64,000 bases of DNA from Crambe crambe. Its lineage: Eukaryota; Porifera; Demospongiae; Poecilosclerida; Crambeidae. Shown here piece by piece: positions 1-12,026 of the stretch (positions are counted from its first letter, which is position 1; each line of letters opens with the position of its first letter). The translations under genes were made by a program, and so were the position numbers. The notes under the pieces were generated by a model. The model saw only the letters and a list, made by a program, of their open reading frames with translations, was not told the origin of the DNA and ran no database searches. Location of the stretch: the NCBI GenBank assembly GCA_963924555.1, contig OZ004582.1, positions 7,130,001-7,194,000 on the forward strand, given 5' to 3'.

Positions 1-95
1 CCATTTTTGACCTAACTTCATATTAAAAATACCAGCAGAGAACTGATCACTCACTCCATGAGCTGGTATTAAGAAAGTTATATAGCAGTAATATG
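1..95. mobile_element. ACCAGCAGAGA-type MITE fragment
   Basis: Has ACCAGCAGAGAACTGATCAC and a GAAAGTTATATAGCAGTAAT end. Family copies also at 1880-2008, 29662-29817, 31592-31720 and 38912-39071. Confidence 0.5.
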
Positions 96-427
96 GTATC
101 AAATGATGCAATACATGCTGGATTGTTAAGCCTATCTCTAAATGCCAAGTGAACATAGTTTGAAGTTGTATGCATTCATAGATACACATGTAGTGTATGT
201 ATGCATTGCAGTGTTTTGAACATTTTCAGATTCAATGATAAGTTATCCTTTATAAGATCTCCTTTTGACAAAACTACTACTCCACACTTGCCAAACATGC
301 TTTGTTCGGTATTCCGACATGTGTCCTATTATAATAACATTAATATCACTAGCTAAATTACTATACAGAGAGAGAGAGAGGGAGGGAGGGAGGGAGAGAG
401 AGAGAGGGAGGGAGGGAGGGAGGGAGG

Positions 428-511
<84 letters not shown>

Positions 512-1251
512 CAATGCCTCCAAGGCATCCAATGATTGGGAGGAGCACACGGAAATACCTTTACAGGTGAGGCCTCTAGTGAAGGTGCTTCCTCACTTAT
601 CATGTCTAGTGCAGAGGCCTTTGAAGACTGCATAGTAATAACCATCAAATCATTGACTTAATTGCAGGGGCAGTGGGGATACACATCAGTCAGAGACATT
701 TGAGAAAGACGAGTATTCAAATTTTAAAATTACTCAAGACTAATGATGGACAACTGATAACTTTGATGTAGAAACTTTTTAGCAAAATTTAAAATGTCTA
801 GTATTCTACGTATATAGTATTTATAAGCACTAGCGATTTTCCAAGAGAAAATGCTCTTGACTCAAAGTATACTTCTAATGAAAGCTAAAACTTGAATAAA
901 CAAACAGCGAGAATACTTCTGATTACCCTACTAAGCTAAAATCATACGTACATCACCTGTCAAAATAAACTTTCTAAACCAAATTCATCTCAATGGCTAC
1001 TTGCTAAAGGAAACATGGCATGCTACATACATGTACATGCTACATACATGACTTATATGTCGTTCTAATTAATAACATGGGACTAACTCATTATAGTATA
1101 CAGACAATATGCATATCATAAACATTCTATTCAAGGCTACAAAGTTGGAAATCTCAGCATAACCAGTTGGTCTTGTTATGATAAATAACACAAAGAGATG
1201 AGTAAACAAGGTCACGAAATACTACGAGCTTAATAGAATTCCATAAGTATC
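96..1251. repeat. Non-coding AT-rich stretch with GA/GGGA microsatellite
   Basis: 367-510 is a (GA)n tract with GGGA interruptions. The remainder has no supportable exon, although it should contain intron or later exons of the minus-strand gene. Confidence 0.6.
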
Positions 1252-1576
1252 ATGGAGAGGGGAGGGGAGAGGGGGAGGGAGAGAGGGGGAAGGGGGAGGG
1301 GAGGGGGAGGGGGAGAGAGGGGAGGGAGAGAGGGGGAAGGGGAAGGGGGAGAGGAGGGAGAGGGGGAAGGGGGAGGGAGAGGGAGAAGGGGAAGAGGGAG
1401 AGGGAGAGGAGGGGAGGGAGGGGAAAGGGGGAATGGGAAGCGGGAGAGAGGGGGAAGGGGGGAGAGGGTGGTGAAGGGGGGAGAGGGTGGTGAAGGGGGG
1501 AGAGGGCAGCAAAGGGGGAGAAAGGGGGAAGTGGGAGAGGGGGAGGGGAGAGAGGAGCAAAGGGGGAGAGGGGGGA
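1252..1576. repeat. 325-bp purine-only tract
   Basis: Almost pure G/A on the plus strand (GGGGAGAGGGGGAGGGAGAG-like), with a GAGGGTGGTGAAGGGGGGA doublet near 1465-1500. It lies in an intron just 3' of the exon at 1736-1659 and could form triplex DNA. Confidence 0.85.
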
Positions 1577-1658
1577 TCCCTCATGTATAATACATTATGC
1601 ACAAATTCAATTTGACTTCCTTTCAAAGGAAAGGGAATGATAATGGTAATAACTTTAC

Positions 1659-2314
1659 CTTCTGTTTGAAGACTTCATCTCCTTTGATCCCACGAGGCAT
1701 GCTGGATGATGACATGCTTGCCGTCAGCTCAGATTTCTGTGGATATGGAACACATCGTTATTAACAGCAGCATATCTGCATGACATACTCTCAGAGCTAG
1801 AAATAACAGCTGGTTACTCACTAAGTACGTGTTAAATAGAAAACTTAAAAGTCGACGTTACGTATTAATTTTGCATTCATTGATCATTTTGCTCGAACTT
1901 TCTTGATTCTTGACCAAATTTCATATTTAAAACTCCAGCAGAGATCTGATCACCCACTCTATGGGTTTATTTTTAAATTTTTTAATTGAATTTGAAATTT
2001 GGTTGTGAATGGAAATAGACAATAATTATTATAATTATGTTATTCCCTTTTCAAAACCATAAATCTTCTATTTCCCTCTATATGGTAGAAGGCCTGACTT
2101 TTTCTACTAAAATTAGGGGAATTCTTACCTCGTTGTTCACCATCATGGAAACAGGTCTGAAATCATCGCCTTTCTTTGCTCCCAAATTAGCCCTCGGGGG
2201 TCTCTTTGGACTGGACTCTGCCACTTGTGATTGACTGACAGACTTCTTGCTCTTACCACCACTCTTATCCTTACCTATAAAAAACAACAACATATACACA
2301 GTATGAATGCTCTC

Positions 2315-2358
<44 letters not shown>

Positions 2359-5300
2359 CAGAGAGTCCATTGTTACAATCATATATGTGTGCATACATGT
2401 ATGAAGACCACACTTACCTTTGCTGAGATCACTTCTCAATGGTGTTATCTCATCATTGCTGGTGGATCTGGTGAAAGAGAATCGACGAGTTATCTTCTTC
2501 GTCTCATTAGAAGACGTCTTTCCCCAAAATTTCTTCTTCCCACCGCCACCATTCCCAGATGATGCCGTGTCCGTCCTGTCTCTGTTAAATGCTGGTTTTG
2601 TCGATGGAGACACCTTACCAGATGAGCTGAAAGCTGTATCTTTGTGGGGTAAATTGGGGGACGTGGAAGGGATGAAAGATTGCTGAACGGGTTTCGGCCC
2701 GGTTAGAATTGCGTGGCTTCTATACGGCAGGGGTTTTGAAGGTGGTTCCGAAACAGCAGCAGAATTGGACTTTGGAACGGATCCGGGACTAGAATTGGGA
2801 AGAGGCAGTCTCATACGAGGTTCGATTCCAGAACCAGAATTGGAATTGATAGCGATAGTAGCAGTAGTAGTACTAGGAAGAGGAACATTATTAGAAAGTG
2901 CAGCTAATGTTGGAGACTGGGCAGTAGATTCAGCCCTCGTTTGCGCAGTCTCTTCGTTCAGCGATTCCTTCCTCTTCATCCAACTCGAATCTGACAATAT
3001 AACCTTCTTATACTTGGCCCTGCCAGCCGAATATGGCACTGGGGCTGCCACGGAATTAAGCTGGGCTTTCACCTGAGCCGAATGTCTCTCTCCTTTTGGC
3101 TCCGATTTAGATAACAGTGACGGAGGTGGAATGGAACTCGAAAGAGGTGTTACTGGATCTGGTTTTTGGTTCCTGGATGATTGTGATGATGACTCGGTAG
3201 AAGAAGACACAACTTGATCACGATTAATCTCAATAACTGTTTTAGTTTCCCGGTTCTCAGAACTTGAAGGATTCCTCAGAACTGGAATCGGCTGGGATGT
3301 GGAGGAAGATTGGACAGAAGAAGTAGACACCGTTTCAGTTGATGCTTGACGAGGGATACTAGGAAGTAATTTCTTGAGGGTTATCACAGCCTTCGCCTTC
3401 TCTGAATTTTGTACTGATATGTCACTTGCTTCACTCTCCGTCCGAAATACATCGTCGTTAACTGGAGACGACGAAATGGATCGTTTACCAACGCCTTGCG
3501 AAACATTCCTTTTGTCTTCCATATTTGGTCGTGTTGCGTCTGCATCTGAGATTATGGGCGTCGTTGTGTGTTCACTAGTTCCAGTTCCAATTTTGCTCAT
3601 TGGTGGGTAAATCGGTTTAGAATTGAAACGGGGTTTCGGAGTGGGACTGTCAGATCCAAAGACGGGTAGGGCTCCCCCTGTTTTATCGGATTTCATATTA
3701 TCAGGGAGTACAAATCCCACAGTAGCAGGTGCCGAAGGGGGTGGTGAGATTATGGAGGATTTCTGTGAGCTCCTACCACTCATTTCATTATTGACGGTTT
3801 GTGTCCGTTTTCTTGGGAGAGGGAAAGGTTTGGTAGGTCTCGGCTCACCTGATGGGAAACGATCACGGTCCTCCTCCTCACATGGAGACATGCTCCTACT
3901 TCGTGGCCGAGACGAGTCTTTTTTGGACATTTCTTTCGAAGCACCAGGAGGAAAAGGAGGTTGGGACTTGATCTTTTGTTGTAGCGCCAAGACCCTTTGT
4001 CTCAAGAGCTCATTTTCACGCTTCAAGTCAACATCTAACGGTTCCTCACTCTCTGACACAGAGCTGAAATTAGATCTGTTCCCGTTTGAGTTAACGCTAT
4101 TGTCACTAGCCGGTTTGGGAGATTGTTTGGAAGAAGTAGGTGTGGTTTTTTGAGGGGTGGGTGGGGTCTTGGAGGTGGATCTTGTGGATGGGGTCTTGGA
4201 GGTGGATCTGGTTGGCGGGAGCATCGGCACCTTGGGGGACGTTTTGGCTTCTCTTTTAATTATGGCCGGACTGGCAGAAGGGGTGAGGTCAGGAGTACCA
4301 TTGCTGGAGGAAGCCGAGTCACCCTTCACCTTCAAGAGCAAATGAATAAGAAGGCATTTGCAGCCAAGGGAATTAATTAATACTCATCACATAATAACAT
4401 ATCAATGTTATAATTAGTTCTAGCCTTATGAAACATTTTTTATGAGAACAAGAATTTTATCATGTTGGCTGACAGAAATAAGAAAACTTTTATTAAAATT
4501 ATCTCGATCCATGGACATGAAGCTAAGCTACTCACCACAGGATACAGAAAAGTATTGATGCTACAGTGGAAGCTCTCCTTTAAACAGTGTTTTTCCCCCA
4601 ATAAAGTAAACAAAATGAGAAGTACCCTATGAAGGAATCTAAAATATAAAGTAAGCTAGAAGAATGAAGGGGAAGGTGGTACCGGTTCGTCCCATCTCTA
4701 TGGTAATCATAATTATACTAGGGCAATGTGCAACATTAATTTTGACAGCGAGCGAGTGAGCAAGTTAGTGCTACAACTCTTTAAAAGACTTTGCTGTTGA
4801 GTTTATATGTAACAAAGTACTTAAATAAGCCTAGAGCGGTAGAGCCTCTACAACGACTACTATAGCAATGTGCTGCATTTGATAGTGAGCAAGTGTAGGC
4901 TCCAGTGCTTGATATTGCTGTCAGAGATAAGAGTTATGTAAGTTGTAGTTCCAACGGAAGCTCCATACATAGAAAGCTGTAAATACTTACCACAAGCACT
5001 TAGATAAGCCAAGCGCCTACAATCTATTTAGATAAGCCTAGCGCCTCTATGACAAAAGGCTGTAGAAAACAATCTAGCTTGACTACAATTGGAGCATGCG
5101 CACAGCGCTACTATTTCGGGACATACGTATGCCTGGGGCATTTTGGAGTGTAGACATAGATATATATATTTAAAATTTCAATGAGTCATGATCTGAGAGT
5201 CAGCTCGCTCGCTGCAATTAATACTAAGAATAATGGACCCCATCCACCACAATTCTGTCATACATAGAAAGGTTCCCAACTGTATTATTGCACTTCAGTG

Positions 5301-6273
5301 TTGCAGCTTACAGATGGTGGAAGCATGGGTCTCTTCTGGTAAGAAGCTTGCTGGTCACTCTGAGAGGCAATTTCTTCTACTTGGTATTCGCCTGCCACTT
5401 CTAGGAAAGTATAAATAACAACAAAAACAACGATAGGGCAGGGAAATCCGTTAAACAAGTAATTTATTTTGAACTGCCTTAACTGGAATAAATAATTCGA
5501 TCTGTGTGTGCAAACTGAGGATGTTCATTTATGAAGCAATCATGTAGAACCCTGGTGCACCTTTTTTGTAACTCAGTTTTTTTCGTTGTTTTTTTGTTTT
5601 GTTTTTCACCCCTCTCCTATCCTTATGTACAGTCTGCCTCGGTATTTATTGTAAACCTCATAGTCACTCACTGGAGTGATCTAACTGACTTCGACAATAG
5701 TATAAACTGTGTATAGTCTTATGATCACCACAGGTCTCTAAGTGGAACCACAGTCTAAGTGGAACCACAGGTCTCTAAGGGGAACCATAGGTCTCTAAGT
5801 GGAACCACAGGTCTCTAAGTGGAACCACAGGTCTCTAAGTTGGAACCACACAGGTCTCTAAGTGGAACCACAGATCTCTAAGTTGGAACCACAGTGACAC
5901 TTAGATACCTGACCACTTGCAGGCCTAGCTACATGATAATATGGTTTAAAATTATATGCACCTCCACTGGATTGAGACATATCTTCTTCACCTTCTTGGT
6001 CATAATATTCTTCATCTGACTCTTCAAAAGGTTCCTCCAACTCCACCCCTCTGTCTAGCGACAGAAATGCACTAGGGGATGTGGATCCTGTACGGGGCGG
6101 CTTAGGAGGGGGACACTGAGCTGAATTGTCTCTGTTCTGATTGGTCGAGAGGGCTGACGGTGGCGGCAGGAAAGGGGTTTTTCTTGGAATGTCTCCATTT
6201 GATTGAGTTTGAGTGTCGAACTCGTCAGGAACACTATATAAACGTTGAGTACTCCTACCAGACTTAAAAGGAC
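1659..6273 (-). CDS. Large disordered Ser/Pro-rich protein, internal exons (unrecognised)
   Basis: Four exons read on the minus strand: 6273-5909, 4329-2418, 2274-2129 and 1736-1659. Each is bounded by AG/GT, and phases join without a break (first exon enters in phase 1; junctions are phase 0, 1, 0). The product is low complexity: a PPPKPPR SH3-ligand-like stretch and an acidic EESDEEYYDQEGEED segment in the first exon, then SKTP/TPPT repeats, a short heptad-like helix around RENELLRQRVLALQQKIK, long Ser/Pro/Thr tracts, and a basic GGGGKKKFW...RRFSFTRSTS segment that looks phosphorylatable. There is no catalytic domain or membrane segment. The 5' end may lie in the exon at 28160-28433, and the 3' end runs off the left edge, so the gene is partial. 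A cytoskeletal or signalling scaffold is possible, but that is only a guess from composition. Confidence is high that these are exons and moderate that all belong to one gene. Confidence 0.65.
1880..2008. mobile_element. ACCAGCAGAGA-type MITE, diverged
   Basis: TTGATCATTTTGCTCGAACT ... CTCCAGCAGAGATCTGATCA ... TTTGAAATTTGGTTGTGAAT, in an intron of the minus-strand gene. Confidence 0.5.
2321..2354. repeat. (CT)n microsatellite in intron
   Basis: 17 CT units between exons 4329-2418 and 2274-2129. Confidence 0.9.
4345..5740. other. Intron sequence, no gene seen
   Basis: Lies between exons 6273-5909 and 4329-2418. Holds diverged repeats such as AAGCCTAGCGCCTCTA / AAGCCAAGCGCCTACA near 5010-5050. 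Short open frames here lack splice or homology support. Confidence 0.5.
5742..5896. repeat. 21-bp minisatellite GGAACCACAGGTCTCTAAGT
   Basis: About seven copies ending 13 bp before the donor of exon 6273-5909 (minus-strand sense), so it forms the start of that intron. Confidence 0.9.
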
Positions 6274-6363
6274 CTGCATGGAACGAAAATAATACAATGT
6301 CAACAACAACAATAACAATAACAACAACACAAAAAGAAACTAATATCACGTGGTCAACTTATT

Positions 6364-6385
6364 CCCCCCCCCCCCCCCCCCCCCC
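6364..6385. repeat. Poly-C run
   Basis: 22 consecutive C, 90 bp upstream (minus sense) of exon 6273-5909. Confidence 0.88.
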
Positions 6386-6913
6386 AAATGAGCACTCTAT
6401 TGACATTTTGTGAAGACGTTATGATAAACACTCTCTCTTGAAGTGAGCTAATCTCGACAAGAATATTGGACCATAGATATGATCACAAGAAGGATGTGCG
6501 AGTTCCTTTTAGAGCTACATACTATTTTTAGTTCAAAAGGCAAATTATGAACAGATAACTGGTTTATAGCCTTTTGTAGTTATGGAAGGAACTCTTCTAT
6601 TTCTTGGCCTTGAAGGTATTCTGTATGATTTCAGACCTTTGATCTTAATTTTGTGTTGGTTTTCAAATCTGAAATGACCAAGGTTCAAATAATGGAGGCT
6701 TTATAAGTACAGAGTGATGGCAAGCATTCGAAAAAAAAAAACAAATCTAAATCTAAATTGTGTGATATTGCTCTGATTGATGTTTCAAGCTCACACATGA
6801 ACCCCATTTGGTGTGGGCTTTCCAAAAAATTATAATGGTGTCTGGTAAGACAACAGAATGATGACTCATCAAAAGACAATTGTGTAGGGGTCAATTCAAT
6901 TATTACTTCAATC

Positions 6914-7115
6914 AAGCTCACTAAGGCCAAAAAGTACCTTATCAATGTGGGCTTTCCAAAAATTAAATACAGTTTATTAAACAACAGTCTTACTAACTTT
7001 ATCCTATGTCAATTCTTTATAAAGAGAGTGTTTAGGGTTAGACACGTTGGGTTTAGTCAGTACATACCACTACTACATGACCACATTCTTCACTTAATTA
7101 GCAACTATGAATAAT
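6914..7115 (+). repeat. Structured unit 1 (subfamily I)
   Basis: Outer stem AAGCTCAC/GTGGGCTT (6914-6921 with 6947-6954), inner AAGG/CCTT, spacer about 51 nt, full leader, ends ATGAATAAT. Confidence 0.85.
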
Positions 7116-7134
7116 AGTACAACTATTATATCTG

Positions 7135-7460
7135 GAGGAAGGGGATGGGGATGTCCCTATAATTATGACATGGAAAGAGGATGTTCCTATGATTATGACA
7201 TGGGAAGGGGATGTGCCTATAATTATGACATGGGAAAGGGATGCTCCTATAATTATGAAGGGCTGTCCCTAAAGGTGGGAAGGGGATGTTCCTATAATTA
7301 TGAGGTAGGAAGGGGAAAGGGGATATTCCTATAATTATAAGGTGGGAGGGGATGTTCCTATAATTATGAGGTGGGAAGGGGATGTTCCTATAATTATGAG
7401 GTGGGAAGGGGATGTTCCTATAATTATGAGGCGGGAAAGGGATGTCCCTATAATTACAAC
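7135..7460 (+). repeat. AT-rich minisatellite GGATGTTCCTATAATTATGA
   Basis: About ten copies, period 27-34 bp, of GGATGTYCCTATAATTATGA plus a GGTGGGAAGG linker. It is open from 7107 to 7334 (repeating GCSYNYD) but I read this as repeat, not gene. Short versions recur after other units (10910, 12640, 19930, 22430, 24920). Confidence 0.85.
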
Positions 7461-8005
7461 TAAACTGGGAGAGGACTAATTAAATGGCTGGTTCCCATAA
7501 TGTGTGTTTTAATTAGGAGGTTCAACAAGTAAAAATTGAAACCACAAAGAAGGAAGGACGTGCACAATGTCAAGTTATATGATGAAACGATAATCCCTTG
7601 CAGAGCTATCTTACGTACAAGCCAGACATAATGCATGGTGGGAAGGGAAATTGTCTGGTAAGACAGCAAGAATACATCTATCAACTCTCTCAAAATACAT
7701 TAGTCATGTGATGTGTGTGACCATGAGCTAAGGAACAGACTGAGAGAAAATTCAAAAACTTGAGAAAAAGTGTCTAGATTAAGATCCAGTACCACCAGCC
7801 ACTTGGTATAGGTCACTTCCTTTAGTGCAGAAATTATTCAGAGAAAAACTATACATAAAAGCATACATAGTCTATCTTGCATTCATTTGTGATTGACCAT
7901 TCACTATTTCGTTTAAATTTCACTACTTAGAGAACTGATCAAAGCCAGATTTTCATTAAACTCTGGAGACAAACTATCATTACCTACTTTGTACTAAATG
8001 CAATC

Positions 8006-8216
8006 AAGCTCACAGGGTTCAGAACAACCCTAGTTGAGTGTGTGAGCTTTCCAAAAATTTGAACTTATCAAGTGAAGTATCTAGTGAAGTGAATGGAGTG
8101 ATTGTGGGTGGACTTTCTTATAAAGAGAGGGTTTAGGGTTAGACACGTTGGGTTTAGTCAGTGTATGCCACAACTACATGGCCACATTCTTCACTTAATT
8201 AGCAGCTATGAATATC
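8006..8216 (+). repeat. Structured unit 2 (subfamily I leader)
   Basis: Perfect outer stem AAGCTCACA/TGTGAGCTT (8006-8014 with 8041-8049). Inner stem GGGTT/AACCC (8015-8019 with 8026-8030) differs from unit 1 but still pairs. Ends ATGAATATC. Confidence 0.85.
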
Positions 8217-8763
8217 GTTGGCTTTACTATTACATTATGCAAAAGGAATAATAATACCATGCCGCAGGTTCCCAACTGGAGACAGAGAGAAGCTAGTTCA
8301 TACTATAAAGTGCCAACTAAAACCCTATAGGGAAGAGCAGGAATGTAGCATGGATAACTTGGTTTATATGAGAGCCAAGGGTCCTAGGAGGCTAAGCATG
8401 GGCCTATCACTTCTAGTTCTTAGTGTGAGAAGGGGATGTCCCTATGATTATGATGGAATGGGAGAGGGGGCTAGGATGATGATATGCAGTAATACATTAG
8501 AAAGATCTCCAAGTAAAGCACACTAACCATGATCGGAATGACTAATCTCTTACATGTACTTTCCTTCACCATGTAAGGTAACTCTGAAGAGAGAATATCT
8601 TCTCCATGAAGGATTAATCAAAGGGTTGGCCCCCATAAGGCATGCTTTAATCAGCTAGTTATCAAGAGTTATGAAATTAATAACCCACTTGCAATCACAT
8701 GACCAACTAGTTGATTAATGTGATGAGTCATCACAAGACAATTGTGTAGGGGTCAATTCAATC

Positions 8764-8959
8764 AAGCTCACTAAGGTCAAAAGTACCTTATAAGTGTGGG
8801 CTTTCCAAAAATTCAAATGAATTTATGTTTCTTTTGCTACTTGCATATATGCTACTTTTTTCTTAATTTTGAGACCTTTTTTTATAGAGAGAGCTTAAAA
8901 GCTAGACACGTTGGGTTTAGATGATCACATTCTTCACTTGATTAGCAACTATGAATAAT
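8764..8959 (+). repeat. Structured unit 3 (subfamily I, shortened leader)
   Basis: Outer stem with U:G pair, inner AAGGT/ACCTT. TATA reads TTTATAGAGAGAG. The leader lacks the TCAGTACATACCACTACTAC part. Confidence 0.8.
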
Positions 8960-9754
8960 ATTACAACTTTAATTACCTCCATCTAGCCTCATGAATAATC
9001 ATAAACAAAAGGTTATGTAGGGATGTCCTGACTTCTGGCCATATATACACTACATTACATCACAGTCTATACTATTTTTAGCTCAAAAGGCAAATTGGAA
9101 ACTTAAACCCGCAATTATTCAAACAGCTCAGGACCAAATGATCGGAAAGTATGTGAAGTTAGGCTAATCATTGATGCCGTAACCACACCCATATCACACA
9201 CCTGTTACAAAGTGGAACTTTGTTCTTTCCTTTTGTAGTTATGGAACTCTTGTATTTCATGGCCTGTTCTTATGTGATTTTTGAACCTTGATTTTAATAC
9301 TCTGTGTTGGTTATCCAACCAAATGACATAATGGAGGTCTTACAAATGGGAGAGGGGAGGATGAAGCCAAGCACAGGAACCTTGGATAATGGTGCTTTCA
9401 TGTATGCATGCAGTGTGGACTTAATAATTAATCTTTAAACACTTAAAACCTCAGATGACAATTTACACACACAATATGCACATTCATCCTTCGCCTCTTT
9501 CCTACATGTACAAGATAACTCTGAAGAAAGGACACCCTCTCCACGAAGGACTTATTAAATGGCTGATCCCCATAATGTGTGCTTTAATTAGGATGTTCCA
9601 ATCAGTCAACTGATATTGTATCAATCATAAGTAGGACGTGCACAATATCATGAAAAAAGACAAGGACTATTTGCTGTCTTGTAAGTCAAACATAATGGTG
9701 TCTGGTAAGACAACAGAATGATGACTCATCAAAAGATAATTGTGTATTTCAATC

Positions 9755-9961
9755 AAGCTCACTAAGGTCATAAATACCTTATAAGTGTGGGCTTTCCAAA
9801 AATTAAACTCATAAGGTTATAAAAAAAAAAAAACTGCTTTTCTTTAATTTTGAGACCTATTTTTATAGAGAGAGCTGAAAGGCCAGACACATTGGGTTTA
9901 GTCAGCACATGCCACTACTACATGATCACATTCTTCACTTAATTAACAAGCTATGAATAAT
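9755..9961 (+). repeat. Structured unit 4 (subfamily I)
   Basis: Hairpin, poly-A-bearing spacer, TTTATAGAGAGAG, full leader, ATGAATAAT. Confidence 0.82.
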
Positions 9962-10203
9962 GTTACAACTACTAATTTGCCACTTCTTGATAAAGGGGAT
10001 GGGGATATCTCTACTAGGGAAATGCCAAGCATTGTGGTGAGCGAAGCTTTAGTCGATGATGTCACCTCATCATAAAGGACAGAACTGGAAGAACGCACGT
10101 ATAATATATATAAAGTAGTGTCCCTATTTGACATCCTCTCCACAAAGAACTAATTGAATGGCTGGTCCCCATGTGTGTTTTTAATTAGGAGGTTCTGATA
10201 AGC

Positions 10204-10300
10204 AGGGTTCTCTCCAGAGGGTGTTAGAGAGGTGCAACACCACTCTGATGGGGCCCATTTTTCTTTCATGTAGTTAAAACAATGGAGAACCCCCCGACAA
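10204..10300. mobile_element. GTTCTCC-type MITE, internally deleted
   Basis: GGGTTCTCTCCAGAGGGTGT, GTGCAACACCACTCTGATGG, then ending at AACAATGGAGAACC. Confidence 0.5.
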
Positions 10301-10676
10301 GAAAGACGACAACTATTTAAGCTATCTTACGTACAAGCAAGACATAATGCATGGTGGGAAGGGAGATGTGTCTGGTCAGACAGCAAGAATACATATCACA
10401 CTCCAAGATTCTCAAGGAGTCAATCACAATGCATAATGTGTGAGACCATGAGCCTACGAACTAAGAAACAGTCTACTGCAACTGAAAGAAAATTCACAAG
10501 CTAGCGTCTTTGTCAAGACGCAACTAGGGTCCAGTGCCAGCCACTTGGTATAAAGTCACTTCCTTTCTCATTCAGAGACTCACTGCACACTTACAGAGGC
10601 TGAAATGTAGAAGAATGATATTGCATGACAACACAGTGACATGAATTGTGTAGGGGTCAATTCAGTTTACACATTC

Positions 10677-10884
10677 AAGCTCACTAAGGTCACAAAGACC
10701 TTAAAAGTGTGGGCTTTCCAAAAATTCAACGAAAAGAAAAACATTCAGCCTTGGATTGCTCTCTGCTTCAGATGTCAATAATTCTTTATAAAGAGAGGGT
10801 TTAGGGTTAGACACATTGGGTTTAGTCAGTACATACCACTACTACATGATCACATTCTTCACTTAATCAGCAACTATGAATAAT
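10677..10884 (+). repeat. Structured unit 5 (subfamily I)
   Basis: Inner stem AAGGTC/GACCTT, spacer about 58 nt, TTTATAAAGAGAG, full leader, ATGAATAAT. Confidence 0.85.
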
Positions 10885-11109
10885 GTTACAACTATTATCC
10901 TTATGGGATGTTCATATAATTATGACATGGGGAAGGGGATGGGGATGTTCCTGTAATTATGATGCGAGGAAGAGGATGTCCCTATAATTAAAACTAAATG
11001 GGAGAGGACTAATTAAATGGCTGGTCCCCATAATGTGTGCTTTAATTAAATTGAAAACCATCAAGAAGGACATGCACAATGTCACAATGAAAAGAGTCTT
11101 AGTTTATTT

Positions 11110-11340
11110 GCATACCTTGCCCTAGGGCTAGAGACAAAGCCCTAGTTCTAGGGCAACTAGGGCTAACAGTAACAATTGGAAATGATCTGCCCCTCAGCTT
11201 AAGTTGCACTATGGCAGTGAGTTTTTTTGTCTATTTGCATACTGAACCTCAACCCCTGCCCTAGCCCTAATTCTTGGGCTGGCCATAACAATTGCAAAAC
11301 TATGCCCCTCAAAGTTGCACTATAACAGTGTAACTCACAC
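11110..11340. mobile_element. CTAGGG-type MITE, doubled
   Basis: Two head-to-tail copies, each with CTATTTGCATAC, CCCTAG words, AACAATTG and TAAGTTGCACTATGGCAGTG or AAAGTTGCACTATAACAGTG. Confidence 0.55.
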
Positions 11341-11410
11341 ACACATTGCTAGGGACAAGCCAACCACCCCCCTTTGCAGTCCCTGTAGTGTGTTACATGT
11401 CAATTACATC

Positions 11411-11608
11411 AAGCTCACAGGGCATGAACCCTAATTATGTGGGCTTTCCAAAAATTGAAAAATGATATAAAATAAAATCCTTCAGTAAAGCCTAACATAT
11501 TCAGACTTTTTATAAAGAGAGATCTATTGCTAGACACGTTGGGTTTAGTCAGCACATGCCACTACTACATGATCACATTCTTCACTTAATTAACAAGCTA
11601 TGAATAAT
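11411..11608 (+). repeat. Structured unit 6 (variant hairpin)
   Basis: Inner stem AGGG/CCCT. Spacer about 52 nt. Leader GATCTATTGCTAGACACG differs from subfamily I after the TATA box. Confidence 0.82.
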
Positions 11609-11887
11609 GCTACAACCACTAATTTGCCACTTCTTGACAAAGGGGATGGGGTATCTCTACTAGGGAAATGTGAAGTATTATGGTGAGCGAAGCTTTAGTC
11701 AATGATGTCACCTCATCACAAAGGACGGAACTGGGAACGTACATATGATATATATAAAGTAGTGTCCCTATTCGACCCCCTAGTGGCTCGCTTCACTTGC
11801 AATAATATGGACATCCTCTACATAATAAAATGGCTGGTCCCCATGATGTGTTTTTTATTAGGAGGTTCTGACCAAAAACCACAAGCA

Positions 11888-12026
11888 GGGTTCTCCACAA
11901 AGGGTGTTAGAGAGGTGCAACACCACATTTTTCTTTAAAACAATGTATTTTAATAGCCACAATGATATCAAAATCCTTTAATGTGGTATTCAAACACCGC
12001 TCTGATCAGTTTCACTGAGGAGAACC
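11888..12026. mobile_element. GTTCTCC-type MITE, full copy
   Basis: GGGTTCTCCACAAAGGGTGT ... GGTATTCAAACACC ... CACTGAGGAGAAC. A near-identical core is seen at 21683-21833. Confidence 0.55.

Noticed and set aside
243-570. Open frames of Leu/Ser or Arg/Glu repeats, here and at 30505-30803, 39353-39701, 50057-50311 and 54941-55236
   Set aside because: They are translations of GA/CT dinucleotide tracts, open on both strands; not genes.
1222-1626. Pro/Ser-rich or Gly/Arg-rich frames over the purine tract
   Set aside because: Low-complexity artefact with no splice or start support.
2275-2417. C-terminal 46 codons of the long minus-strand frame (KCGLHTCMHTY onward)
   Set aside because: This is read-through into an intron: a GTAAGTG donor lies at 2417 and the next exon starts at 2274 in matching phase.
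2420-4380. Plus-strand frames of 78-176 codons
   Set aside because: Shadows of the minus-strand exon 4329-2418, which has far better splice sites and codon continuity.
7018-7060. Telomere-like GGGTTTAGGGTTAG in the leader, whose complement CTAACCCTAA resembles a telomerase RNA template
   Set aside because: Only subfamily I has it. Subfamilies II and III, with the same architecture, do not, so a telomerase RNA role is unlikely.
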